From Bordetella parapertussis (GTDB lineage: Bacteria; Pseudomonadota; Gammaproteobacteria; Burkholderiales; SG8-41): a stretch of DNA of 46,438 nt. The DNA lies in contig CAMDSO010000019.1 in NCBI GenBank assembly GCA_945906935.1, positions 1 to 46,438 on the forward strand, written 5' to 3'. The position numbers and the translations under genes were made by a program. How positions within the stretch are numbered: position 1 is the stretch's first letter; each line of letters starts with the position of its first letter. Of this stretch, positions 26,071 to 34,682 are shown piece after piece. Under the pieces are notes generated by a model. The model made no database searches and was not told the DNA's origin. It was given only the letters and a program-made list of their open reading frames with translations.

Positions 26071-27795
26071 ATGCGCACAATTAAAACCGATATTCTGATT
26101 CTTGGCTCCGGTGGCGCCGGCCTTTTTGCGGCATTGCATGCGCATCAGGCGAACCCAAAACTCTCGATCACGGTCGCAGTGAAAGGTTTGTTCGGTAAAA
26201 GCGGTTGTACGCGCATGGTGCAGGGCGGATACAACGTGGCGCTGGCCGCAGCCGATTCGGTGGAGCGCCATTTCATGGACACTATTGAAGGCGGTAAATG
26301 GCTGCCTGACCAGGACCTTGCATGGAAGCTGGTTACCGGCGCGGTGAAATGCATACACGAACTTGAAAACGAGCTGGGCTGTTTTTTTGACCGCAACCCC
26401 GACGGCACCGTGCACCAGAAGGCGTTTGCAGGCCAGACGTTTGATCGCACCGTACACAAGGGTGATCTCACCGGCATCGAGATCATCAACCGTCTGGCCG
26501 AGCAGGTGTGGGCGCGCGGTGTCGACCGCCTTGAAGAGCATCGGGCGGTCGAGTTCATCAAAAACAAAAGTGGTGATGCGATCGCCGGTGTGCTGATGAT
26601 CGACATGCGCAGCGGCGAATTTGTTTTTGTGCAGGCGCAGGCCGTGTTGCTCGCCACTGGTGGCGGCCCGACCATGTATAAATTTCACACGCCCTCGGGC
26701 GACAAGACCTGTGACGGCATGGCAATGGCTTTGCGCGCTGGACTCACTTTGCGCGATATGGAGATGGTGCAGTTTCATCCCACCGGCCTGATCGCCGGGC
26801 CGCACACCCGCATCACCGGCACCATCATTGAAGAAGGCTTGCGCGGCGTCGGCGGCCAGTTGCTCAACGGTGATGGTGAGCGTTTTATGCACAAGTACGA
26901 CCCGCGCGGTGAACGTGCCACGCGCGACATTGTCAGCCGTGGCATGTACGCGGAAATGCGCGAAGGCCGCGTCGCACCCAGTGGCGGACTTTACATCACC
27001 ATGCGCAACCTTGACCCGGTGATGGTGCGTAAAGAATTCAAAGGTATGGTCGAGCGTTGTACTGATTGCGGTTTCGATCTGGTTGGTGGCCTCGTTGACG
27101 TCGTGCCAACCGCGCATTACATGATGGGCGGGGTCGTGTTTAAAGGCGATTGCAGCAGCGAGTTGTCGGGCTTGTTCGTGGCCGGTGAAGATTCCGGCGG
27201 CGTGCATGGCGCCAATCGTCTGGGTGGCAATGGTGTGGCGAATTCAACCGTGTTTGGCTCTATTGCCGGCGATGAAATGCCAGGCTGGGTTAAAGGCCAC
27301 GGTGCCTTTTACGAGCCCGACGCTGCGGCTATTGCAGAGGCCGTTGCGCGTTGCACCGCGCCTTTCGAGAAGAAGGGCGGTGATCTCAACGCAGTCCGTG
27401 AGGAACTCTATAATCTGATGTGGGACGACGTTGGTATTGTGCGTGACGCAGCGAGTCTGCGGCGTGCCGAAGGCAAACTCGAAGAACTCGCCGCGCGAAT
27501 TGATACCATCGGTGTTGACGGCGGTAATCGTGCCTTCAGCATGACCTGGCATGACTGGCTGAATCTGAAAAATCTGATTATGGTCAGCCAGTCGATTCGT
27601 GCCGCCGCGATTGCACGCGAAGACTCACGCGGCGCGCATTTTCGCAGTGACTTTCCCGATGCGCGCGAGCTGGAAAATTCGCGCTACACCTGCGTCAAAT
27701 GGCAAACTAATCGTTTTGAAATTACCACCCGGCCGGTCGCGTTCAGTCGCGTCAAGCCGGGGCAATCGTTACTTAATCTGGAGACCGTTTTATGA
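26071..27795 (+). CDS. fumarate reductase/succinate dehydrogenase-type flavoprotein
   Basis: A 574-residue FAD subunit. GSGGAGLFAAL (12-22) is the dinucleotide fold. The substrate domain has FHPTG, EEGLRGVGG with the proton-donor Arg, VPTAHYMMGG with the substrate His, and HGANRLGGN with a carboxylate-binding Arg. These suggest an active dicarboxylate oxidoreductase. The site where FAD is linked to His in SdhA/FrdA (S-H-T) reads G-C46-T, so covalent flavin is unlikely. Without the bond, E. coli FrdA keeps fumarate reduction but loses succinate oxidation. Its partner subunits are encoded about 2.5 kb upstream. Its stop overlaps the next gene's start (ATGA). Confidence 0.92.
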   Translation: MRTIKTDILILGSGGAGLFAALHAHQANPKLSITVAVKGLFGKSGCTRMVQGGYNVALAAADSVERHFMDTIEGGKWLPDQDLAWKLVTGAVKCIHELENELGCFFDRNPDGTVHQKAFAGQTFDRTVHKGDLTGIEIINRLAEQVWARGVDRLEEHRAVEFIKNKSGDAIAGVLMIDMRSGEFVFVQAQAVLLATGGGPTMYKFHTPSGDKTCDGMAMALRAGLTLRDMEMVQFHPTGLIAGPHTRITGTIIEEGLRGVGGQLLNGDGERFMHKYDPRGERATRDIVSRGMYAEMREGRVAPSGGLYITMRNLDPVMVRKEFKGMVERCTDCGFDLVGGLVDVVPTAHYMMGGVVFKGDCSSELSGLFVAGEDSGGVHGANRLGGNGVANSTVFGSIAGDEMPGWVKGHGAFYEPDAAAIAEAVARCTAPFEKKGGDLNAVREELYNLMWDDVGIVRDAASLRRAEGKLEELAARIDTIGVDGGNRAFSMTWHDWLNLKNLIMVSQSIRAAAIAREDSRGAHFRSDFPDARELENSRYTCVKWQTNRFEITTRPVAFSRVKPGQSLLNLETVL

Positions 27796-28757
27796 AGTAT
27801 CAACCCGTAATCCCGTTTGTCATCGCCACCCTCGGGTTTGCGTTGCCTGTTGTCGCGCAGGAATATCCATTGAAATCGATCCGCATGGTGGTGCCTTTTC
27901 CGGCTGGCGGCGGTAGCGATATCGTCGCGCGCGTGCTGGCGCAGCGGCTTACTTCAACGCTCGGGCAGACCATGGTGGCCGATAACCGCGCCGGTGCTAG
28001 CGGAAACATTGCCGCCGAAATTGTCGCCAAGGCGCCGGCCGATGGTTATACCCTGCTGTTTGCGAACTCATCGCTGTCGATCAGTCCCGCTGCCTATGCC
28101 AAGCTGTCATTTGATCCAGTCAAGGATTTCGCACCGATCTCGATGGTGTCTTCCTATCCTTTCGTGCTGGTTTCCCATCCGTCGCTGCCTGTTAAGAACG
28201 TGCGTGAGCTGATCACGATGGCGAAGGCCAAGCCGGAGATGTTGACCTATTCGACAGCGGGCGCCGGCACCATGTCGCATTTCGCCATGGAGTTGATGCA
28301 ACTGTTGAGTGCGGTCAAATTGACGCATCTGCCGTACAAGGGCGCGGCTCCTGCCGGCATTGCTGTCATGTCGGGCGAAGCGCATGTATCGTTTCTGGTA
28401 ATGCCAGTGGCGCAGGCACAGATTCGCGTCAATCGCTTGCGCGGCCTTGGTGTCGCCGCGAAAACGCGCGCACCGGTCATTCCGCAGGTGCCGACGATGG
28501 AAGAGGCCGGCGTCAATGGCCATATCGCCTTGCAGTGGAACGGCCTCTTTGTGCCGGCTGCAACGCCGCGCGCAATTATCGACAAACTGCACCGTGAAAC
28601 GGTGGCGGCGTTGGGCAATAGCGAAGTCCGCCAACGTCTGGCCGATGAGGGCGCGGAGCCTGTTGGCAGCAGTCCCGCCGAATTTGCGGCCTTCTTTCGC
28701 AGCGAAGCGACGAAGTGGGGTGATGTCGCTAAACGTTCCGGCACACGCCTCGATTGA
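27792..28757 (+). CDS. Bug/TctC-family periplasmic solute receptor (second)
   Basis: A 321-residue binding protein with a signal peptide (cut near VVAQE, about residue 23). It has the same hallmarks as the first receptor: YPLKSIRMVVPFPAGGGSD, NRAGASGNIAAE and PADGYTL. The two copies differ widely across their length, so they are old paralogues and probably bind different ligands. The ATG overlaps the flavoprotein stop, which ties its expression to that enzyme. No membrane components of the transporter are encoded in the window. Confidence 0.94.
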   Translation: MKYQPVIPFVIATLGFALPVVAQEYPLKSIRMVVPFPAGGGSDIVARVLAQRLTSTLGQTMVADNRAGASGNIAAEIVAKAPADGYTLLFANSSLSISPAAYAKLSFDPVKDFAPISMVSSYPFVLVSHPSLPVKNVRELITMAKAKPEMLTYSTAGAGTMSHFAMELMQLLSAVKLTHLPYKGAAPAGIAVMSGEAHVSFLVMPVAQAQIRVNRLRGLGVAAKTRAPVIPQVPTMEEAGVNGHIALQWNGLFVPAATPRAIIDKLHRETVAALGNSEVRQRLADEGAEPVGSSPAEFAAFFRSEATKWGDVAKRSGTRLD

Positions 28758-28765
28758 GCACGCGG

Positions 28766-29773
28766 ATGTTTGCCGCGGAACTGGAGACTCTGGTTGCGCG
28801 TGCGCTGGGCAAGGCCGGCGCTTCGACGGCAATGGCGATCGCGACGGCGCGTGCGCTGGTGGCCGCCGAGATGGCGGGGCAGGGCGGGCACGGCTTGTCG
28901 CGCGTGGCGATGTATGCCGAACATGTACGCAGCGGTCGTGTAAATGGCAGCGCCATGCCGCAGGTCGTCGCGGAAAAATCCGCCACTTGTTTGATTGATG
29001 CGCGTGGCGGGCTCGCCTATCTGGCGATGGAGTGTGCAGCCGCAGAGGCTTTGCAGCGTGCGCGTAGCCATGGTGTGGCGTTTTGCGGCGTCACTAACAG
29101 CCATCATTGCGGTGCGATGGATTACCACCTGGCACCGCTGGCGGAAGCCGGTTTAGTGGCGATCGGTTTTACCAATTCACCCGCCGCAATCAATGCCTGG
29201 GGTGGCAAGCGGCCGCTGTTTGGCACCAATCCGATTGCCGCTGCTTTTCCACGGCAATCGAACCCGCCGCTGGTGATCGATCTTTCGTTGACCGAAGTGG
29301 CGCGTGGCAAGATCATGCTTGCCGCCAAAGAGGGTAAACCCATCCCTGTCGGCTGGGCCTTGGATGCCAGCGGTGCGCCGACCACCGATGCCGGTGCCGC
29401 ACTCACCGGCAGCATGGCTGCCATCGGCGGTCCAAATAGTCCAAAGGGGGTGATGCTGGCGTTGATGGTGGAGTTGATTTGCGTTGCCCTGACCGGTGCG
29501 CACTTTGGTTTCGAAAACGACTCTTTCTTCGAACCGGGCAAGGCTGCCGCGATCGGTCACGCCATCATGGCGGTTGATCCCGGCGCACTGGGTGGGGCGG
29601 CGGTTTACCATGAACGCATTGAAACGCTGCTGGCGGCGATGCTGCTCGACGAACAGGTGCGGCTGCCGGGCGAACGCCGCCGTCAAATCGTGAAGGCATC
29701 TCAGACTGGCGGTATCGCCGTGCCGGAGGCGATGCTGCGCGACTTGCACAGGCTCGCCGGCGACGCCGACTGA
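28766..29773 (+). CDS. Ldh2/MDH2-family NAD(P)-dependent 2-hydroxyacid dehydrogenase
   Basis: A 335-residue enzyme of the malate/L-lactate/sulfolactate dehydrogenase (type 2) family. Recognisable blocks are the SRVAMYAEHVRSGRVN region, NSHHCGAMDYH with the catalytic His, and the cofactor-binding AWGGKRPLFGTNPIAAAFP. Family members oxidise (S)-malate, ureidoglycolate or (R)-sulfolactate (ComC). Linked to a SuyAB-like pair, ComC-like activity is one option; malate oxidation after the fumarase is another. ATG at 28766 is chosen; a TTG at 28754 overlapping the receptor stop is possible. Confidence 0.88.
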   Translation: MFAAELETLVARALGKAGASTAMAIATARALVAAEMAGQGGHGLSRVAMYAEHVRSGRVNGSAMPQVVAEKSATCLIDARGGLAYLAMECAAAEALQRARSHGVAFCGVTNSHHCGAMDYHLAPLAEAGLVAIGFTNSPAAINAWGGKRPLFGTNPIAAAFPRQSNPPLVIDLSLTEVARGKIMLAAKEGKPIPVGWALDASGAPTTDAGAALTGSMAAIGGPNSPKGVMLALMVELICVALTGAHFGFENDSFFEPGKAAAIGHAIMAVDPGALGGAAVYHERIETLLAAMLLDEQVRLPGERRRQIVKASQTGGIAVPEAMLRDLHRLAGDAD

Positions 29774-29856
29774 AGCCTGTTCATTCCGCGATTACCTGCG
29801 GATGATCAGGCTGCGGCGCTGTTGGAGGAATACGCAGCGAACGTGCCCGCGCGCCC

Positions 29857-30915
29857 TTAGCCGAGCCGGGCAGCGACGTTCTTCGCGAAATCCTGGGTGT
29901 CTAGCGTGCCGCCAAGGTCACGTGTGCGTGTCGTCGGGTCCTTGATCGCAGCGTCGATCGCGGCATCGATTTTTTGCGCCGCTTCTGCGAAGGCCGGTTT
30001 GCCGTGGCGCCGTGCCAGCCATTCCAGCAGCATGGCCGCTGACAAAATCAGCGACGTTGGGTTGGCGATGTTTTTGCCGGCGATATCCGGGGCCGAGCCA
30101 TGCTGGGCCTGCGCCACGCATAATTCGTCGCCTGCCATCACCGAGCCGGCAAGCCCGAGGCTACCGGAAATTTCAGATGCTTCGTCCGACAAAATATCGC
30201 CAAACATGTTGGTGGTGACGATGACGTCGAACTTCGACGGATCGCGGACCAGCAATGCGGCCATTGCATCGACGATTTTTTCGTCGGTCGTGACTTGCGG
30301 AAAATCCTTTGCCACCTTGCGAAACTCGCGCAGGAACAGGCCGTCAGAAATGCGCAGCACGTTGGCCTTGTGCACAGCGGTGACTTTCTTGCCGCGCGTC
30401 ATCGCGCATTCAAAGGCGCGCCGCGCAATGCGCTCGCAGCACTTGGCGGTGACGCGACGTATCGCCATCGCCATGTCCTCGGTCGGCATGAACTCGCCGA
30501 TACCCATGTGCATGTTGCGGTCGGCGTAAAAGCCTTCGGTACATTCGCGAAAGATGATGAGATCGACCGGTTTTCCGGTGAGGCCGACGCCAAGCCGCGA
30601 CTTGGCCGGGCGTATGTTGGCGTAGAGGTCGAGCTTGGTGCGCATTTCGCCCGACGGATTGACGCCGCCCTGATCGCGGTCCGGGTAATCAAGGTGCGAG
30701 ACCGGGCCGAGCAGCACGCCGGCGGCGGCACGCGCGGCATCCATCACGCGCGGTGGCAGTGTAGTGCCTTCTTTTTTCAGGGTCACGAAGCCGATCTCGT
30801 CGTGCTGCCATTCCAGGCCGAGTTTATAGAGCGCGTTGGCGCGCTCGAGTACGGTGAGGGTGGCTTGTGATATTTCCGGACCGATGCCGTCGCCGGCGAG
30901 TACGAGAATCTTCAT
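29857..30915 (-). CDS. isocitrate/isopropylmalate-family dehydrogenase
   Basis: A 352-residue Mg- and NAD(P)-dependent beta-decarboxylating dehydrogenase. The N-terminus MKILVLAGDGIGPEI is canonical. Substrate arginines sit in SGEMRTKLDLYANIRP. The catalytic Lys is in AVHKANVLR, and metal-binding aspartates in NMFGDILSDEASEISG. The substrate-recognition helix (N-P-S-G-E-M-R) matches neither the leucine nor the standard isocitrate enzyme, so the substrate may be tartrate, malate or another 2-hydroxyacid. It is convergent with the Ldh2 gene and divergent from the VOC gene. ATG at 30915 gives the normal N-terminus. Confidence 0.88.
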   Translation of the reverse strand: MKILVLAGDGIGPEISQATLTVLERANALYKLGLEWQHDEIGFVTLKKEGTTLPPRVMDAARAAAGVLLGPVSHLDYPDRDQGGVNPSGEMRTKLDLYANIRPAKSRLGVGLTGKPVDLIIFRECTEGFYADRNMHMGIGEFMPTEDMAMAIRRVTAKCCERIARRAFECAMTRGKKVTAVHKANVLRISDGLFLREFRKVAKDFPQVTTDEKIVDAMAALLVRDPSKFDVIVTTNMFGDILSDEASEISGSLGLAGSVMAGDELCVAQAQHGSAPDIAGKNIANPTSLILSAAMLLEWLARRHGKPAFAEAAQKIDAAIDAAIKDPTTRTRDLGGTLDTQDFAKNVAARLG

Positions 30916-30930
30916 GCGGGCTCCAAAGGA

Positions 30931-30950
30931 CGGCACTGCTGGGAGTGCCG
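30931..30950 (-). promoter_or_regulatory. hairpin in the dehydrogenase 5' leader
   Basis: CGGCACT and AGTGCCG form a perfect 7-base stem around a 6-base loop, 15 bases upstream of the minus-strand dehydrogenase start. It could affect translation or be a dyad operator; the sequence gives no way to choose. Confidence 0.3.
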
Positions 30951-31060
30951 TGAAAAAGGCCGCATGTTAGCACGCGACCCCAGGCGCTCTGCGATGCACT
31001 GGCGCTGGCGAAAGCGGTACAATCAATGTTCCGAATCAAGTGAATACGGATATTCTCAAG

Positions 31061-31480
31061 ATGGCATTGCAACCTTTTCATCTGGCGTTTCCGGTCGACG
31101 ATCTGGCCAAAGCACGCGCGTTTTATGGCGACTTGATGGGCTGTCCCGAGGGCCGTTCTTCGCCCGAGTGGGTCGATTTTGATTTTTACGGTCATCAAAT
31201 CGTCGCCCACCTCTCACCAGAGGAGGCGGGGCATCGCAATACCAGCGCGGTCGACGGTGACAACGTGCCGGTGCGTCATTTCGGCGTCGTCTTGACCATG
31301 GCGCAATGGCAGGCGCTGGCGGAAAAGCTGCAGAATGTGGCGACCAAATTTATTATCGAGCCGCACATCCGTTTTAAAGGGCAGGTCGGCGAGCAGGCGA
31401 CGATGTTTTTTCTCGATCCCTGCGGCAACGCGCTCGAGTTCAAGGCTTTCAAGGACCTGGGCAGCCTGTTCGCGAAATAA
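31061..31480 (+). CDS. VOC (glyoxalase/dioxygenase superfamily) protein
   Basis: A 139-residue protein with two beta-alpha-beta-beta-beta units. PFHLAFPVDDLAKARAFYGDLMG is the classic VOC opening, with H6 a potential metal ligand; MFFLDPCGNALEFKAFKD near the end supplies the usual Glu. Members include glyoxalases, dioxygenases and resistance proteins, so function is open. A GTG start at 31040 would add seven residues; ATG gives the usual N-terminus. It is divergent from the dehydrogenase and 75 bases before the TAXI receptor gene. Confidence 0.82.
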   Translation: MALQPFHLAFPVDDLAKARAFYGDLMGCPEGRSSPEWVDFDFYGHQIVAHLSPEEAGHRNTSAVDGDNVPVRHFGVVLTMAQWQALAEKLQNVATKFIIEPHIRFKGQVGEQATMFFLDPCGNALEFKAFKDLGSLFAK

Positions 31481-31555
31481 CTTTTCCCGGTTGGCGGCGT
31501 TGCGGGCGCGCCGTATGATGCCTGCCGGCGGATTCACTACAACCACGGAGGAATT

Positions 31556-32521
31556 ATGAAAACATTTTCCAGATTGCTTGCTCTGCTTGCGCTGGCACTG
31601 TGCGCGGTGCCGGTTTTTGCGCAAAACAAGGTCAATATTTTTGTCGCGACCGGCCCGACCGCCGGTGTTTATTACCCACTGGGGGGCGGCCTGGCCGATG
31701 TCTTGACCAAGCATGTGCCCAACCTTAACGCGACCGCTGGCACCACCGACGGCTCGATGGCCAACCTGCTGCTGATGGGGCAGGGCAAGGCGGACGTGGG
31801 CTTCACCATGGCCGACGCCGGCTGGGATGCCTACAAGGGGCAGGGGAAATTCGACGGCAAGCCGATCAATATACGCGCCTTGATGGTGCTCTATCCGAAC
31901 CGCATGCATGTGGTGACGGTCGATGGCACCGGGATCACCAAGATGTCTGATCTCAAAGGCAAGCGCGTATCGACCGGTGCGCCTAACAGCGCCACACAGA
32001 TCATGGCCTATCGCGTGCTCGAGGCTTACGGCATTGATCCGGAGAAAGACCTCATTCGTGAACGCCTCGACCCGGGTAAATCAGTCGATGCGATCAAAGA
32101 CAAAAAGCTCGATGCGTTTTTCTGGGTCGGCGGTGTTCCCACGCCGGCGGTGACCGATCTCGGCGCGACGCCGGGACTCAAGCTCAAGCTGATCGATCAC
32201 TCGGATGCGGTGGAAGCGATGGTCAAGAAATACGGCCCGCTCTACGTCAAGGATACCATTCCGGTACGCGCTTATCCGGGGCAGGACGGCGCCAACAATA
32301 TCGCTACCGTCTGGAACGTGCTGGTGGCAGACAACCGTATGAGCGACCAGCTCGCCTATGACATCGTCAAAACGGTATTCGAGCGCAAAGATGATCTGAT
32401 CCGTGTGCATGCCGAATCGCGCAATTTCGATTACAAATATCAGACGCCGGGTGCCGCAGTGGTGCCGTTTCATCCCGGCGCACTGAAATATTTTGCGGAA
32501 AAAGGTGTCAAGATCAATTAA
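31556..32521 (+). CDS. TAXI-family TRAP transporter solute receptor
   Basis: A 321-residue periplasmic binding protein. The signal peptide runs to about residue 22 (VPVFA-QNK). The mature part carries the TAXI-type features ATGPTAGVYYPLGGGLADVL, the ATAGTTDGSMANLLLMGQGKADVGF region and VSTGAPNS. TAXI receptors serve TRAP systems for dicarboxylates such as glutamate or 2-oxoglutarate, but few ligands are known. A strong GGAGGAATT ribosome site precedes the ATG. The fused permease follows 46 bases later, completing the transporter. Confidence 0.95.
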   Translation: MKTFSRLLALLALALCAVPVFAQNKVNIFVATGPTAGVYYPLGGGLADVLTKHVPNLNATAGTTDGSMANLLLMGQGKADVGFTMADAGWDAYKGQGKFDGKPINIRALMVLYPNRMHVVTVDGTGITKMSDLKGKRVSTGAPNSATQIMAYRVLEAYGIDPEKDLIRERLDPGKSVDAIKDKKLDAFFWVGGVPTPAVTDLGATPGLKLKLIDHSDAVEAMVKKYGPLYVKDTIPVRAYPGQDGANNIATVWNVLVADNRMSDQLAYDIVKTVFERKDDLIRVHAESRNFDYKYQTPGAAVVPFHPGALKYFAEKGVKIN

Positions 32522-32567
32522 ACGCCGCACGCCGGGAGTCCGCTCTTGAAGACTTTGAAAGCGCAAG

Positions 32568-34682
32568 ATGTCGCAGCCTGAGCCGGGGAACGCCGGGTTT
32601 GTTCCCGTGGTCAGCGAAGAAGCGCTTAAAAAGGCGGAGCAATACATCGAGGAAGAAGAAGGCGCGATCAACAAGCTGCCGGGCCGGCTCGGCAGCATCA
32701 TCACGCTGCTGGCGGTGGTGATGTCGCTGTTTCACCTCTATGCCGCCTACGGCATCATGCCGACCCATGTCTTGCGTGGCATACATGTCGCCTTCGTTTT
32801 ATTCCTGTGTTTTCTGTTGTTTCCGTTGGCAAAAAAATTCCGTCACCGCATTCATTGGTGGGATTGGCTGGCGGCGGCTGCTTCGCTCGTCGTCGTTGGC
32901 AATATGCTGTTTGGCGGCGACGGCTTTCTTGAGCGTGCGATTAGTCCGACGGCACTCGACCAGGTTCTTGGTATCGCGCTGATTCTGATGGTGCTCGAGG
33001 CGGCGCGCCGCACCTCGGGCTGGATCATGCCGGCGATCTGCGTGGGTTTTATTGTTTACGCGTTTGTTGGTCACATGCTGCCGCCGCCGTGGACGCATTA
33101 CGGGATGGATGTGGGCCGCGTCGTCGGGCATATGTACATGACGCTCGAGGGCATCTTTGGCGTGGCCATCGACGTGTCCTCTTCGTTGATTATTCTGTTC
33201 ACTATTTACGGCGCTTTTCTTGAGTTCTCCGGCGCCGGCAAGTTCTTCATTGATTTTTCGTTTGCCGCGATGGGCGGTAAACCGAGCGGTGCCGGTCGCA
33301 CCATTGTGCTGGCCTCGTTCCTGCTGGGCGGCCCTTCGGGCAGCGGCGTGGCGACCACGGTGACGCTGGGCAGTGTTGCGTATCCGATGCTGGTTAAGGC
33401 CGGTTATGGCAAGGATGCGGCGGGCGGGTTGCTGGCTGCCGGCGGATTGGGTGCGATCATTTCGCCGCCGGTGCTTGGTGCTGCAGCCTTCTTGATTGCG
33501 CAGTTCCTCAACATCTCGTATCTCGACGTCATTTTGATGGCGATGATTCCGACGCTGCTGTATTACTTTGCACTGTTTCTGATGGTTGAAATCGACGCGC
33601 GCAAATTTGGCATGCCGGCGGTGGCGATCGAGAAGCACCTGACGATGAGCGTGCTGGCGCGCCAGTTCTGGTTTCATTTCCTCTCGTTGGTGGCCATCGT
33701 ATTTTTCATGGTGATTGGTTTTTCGCCCGCGGTGTCGGTGTTTTGGGCGACCGTGGTCGCGCTCGCCTGTAGCATGCTGCATGTCGATTGCGCTCTTGTG
33801 CCGTATGATTTTTTCCGCGGTCGCGGGTCGCGTCTGGAATTGTTTGCGCACTCCGGTCTGGTCAAAGCCTTGCGTTCCGGTTCGGTCGGCATGCTTAGCG
33901 TTGGCGCGACCTGTGCAGCCGCCGGTCTGATTGTCGGTGTGGTCACCCTCACCGGTCTGGGTCTCAAGTTCAGTTCGATCGTTTTGCAATATGCCGACTC
34001 CGGCACGCAAATGATCATGAGCGCGCTTGGTGCGGTGGGCGTTGAGCAAACTGCCAGTCTGCTGCACGATGTTAAGTTGCTGCTCACCGCCGTGATGACT
34101 TCGTTGATCGTCTGGATCGTTGGCCTTGCCGTGCCGGTGACCGCCAGCTACATCATCTGCGCGGTGATTGCCGCGCCTGCGCTGATCCAACTCGGGGTCG
34201 CCGATTTTGCCGCCCACATGTTTATTTTCTATTACGCCGTGTTGTCGGAAGTCTCGCCGCCTACCGCGTTGTCGCCGTTTGCCGCCGCCGCTATTACCGG
34301 CGGAGACCCCTACAAGACGACGCTGCAATCGTGGAAATACACACTACCGGCGTTTTTGGTGCCGTTCATGTTTGTACTTGACCCTGCAGGCGTTGGTTTG
34401 TTGCTGATGGGTTCGTTCAAGAAGCTCGCCAGCGCACCCTGGGATCAGGTCGCCATCGTCAGCGTAACGGCCATGATCGGCATTGCCGCGCTCGCCACCG
34501 GTGTGCAGGGCTGGCTGTTCAAACGTACCAACGGTCTTGAACGCTGGCTGTTGATTGCTGCTGGCCTGGCGCTGGTGTATCCGAAACCGATGTTCGACTA
34601 CATCGGCATCGTGCTGATTTTGATTGCCGTTGTGTTGCAGAAGTTGCGCGGAGACGCACCGCATGCGGCGGCTGGCGCCTGA
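32568..34682 (+). CDS. TRAP transporter permease, fused small and large subunits (4TM/12TM)
   Basis: A 704-residue fused TRAP permease. The N-terminal part (about residues 40-180) is the DctQ-like four-span unit. The remainder is the DctM-like domain, with FLLGGPSGSGVATTVTLGS, GGLGAIISPPVLGAAAFL and SEVSPPTALSPFAAAAITG as the elevator-domain signatures. It is sodium-driven in characterised relatives and works with the TAXI receptor just upstream. The 3' end overlaps the ogt start by 20 bases. Confidence 0.95.
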   Translation: MSQPEPGNAGFVPVVSEEALKKAEQYIEEEEGAINKLPGRLGSIITLLAVVMSLFHLYAAYGIMPTHVLRGIHVAFVLFLCFLLFPLAKKFRHRIHWWDWLAAAASLVVVGNMLFGGDGFLERAISPTALDQVLGIALILMVLEAARRTSGWIMPAICVGFIVYAFVGHMLPPPWTHYGMDVGRVVGHMYMTLEGIFGVAIDVSSSLIILFTIYGAFLEFSGAGKFFIDFSFAAMGGKPSGAGRTIVLASFLLGGPSGSGVATTVTLGSVAYPMLVKAGYGKDAAGGLLAAGGLGAIISPPVLGAAAFLIAQFLNISYLDVILMAMIPTLLYYFALFLMVEIDARKFGMPAVAIEKHLTMSVLARQFWFHFLSLVAIVFFMVIGFSPAVSVFWATVVALACSMLHVDCALVPYDFFRGRGSRLELFAHSGLVKALRSGSVGMLSVGATCAAAGLIVGVVTLTGLGLKFSSIVLQYADSGTQMIMSALGAVGVEQTASLLHDVKLLLTAVMTSLIVWIVGLAVPVTASYIICAVIAAPALIQLGVADFAAHMFIFYYAVLSEVSPPTALSPFAAAAITGGDPYKTTLQSWKYTLPAFLVPFMFVLDPAGVGLLLMGSFKKLASAPWDQVAIVSVTAMIGIAALATGVQGWLFKRTNGLERWLLIAAGLALVYPKPMFDYIGIVLILIAVVLQKLRGDAPHAAAGA

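Noticed and set aside
26020-27207. 395-codon open frame antisense to the flavoprotein gene
   Set aside because: His- and Ala-rich mirror of a real gene, with no recognisable fold.
32799-34328. 509-codon open frame antisense to the TRAP permease
   Set aside because: Extremely Arg/His/Asn-rich, as expected opposite a hydrophobic membrane protein gene; not a real product.
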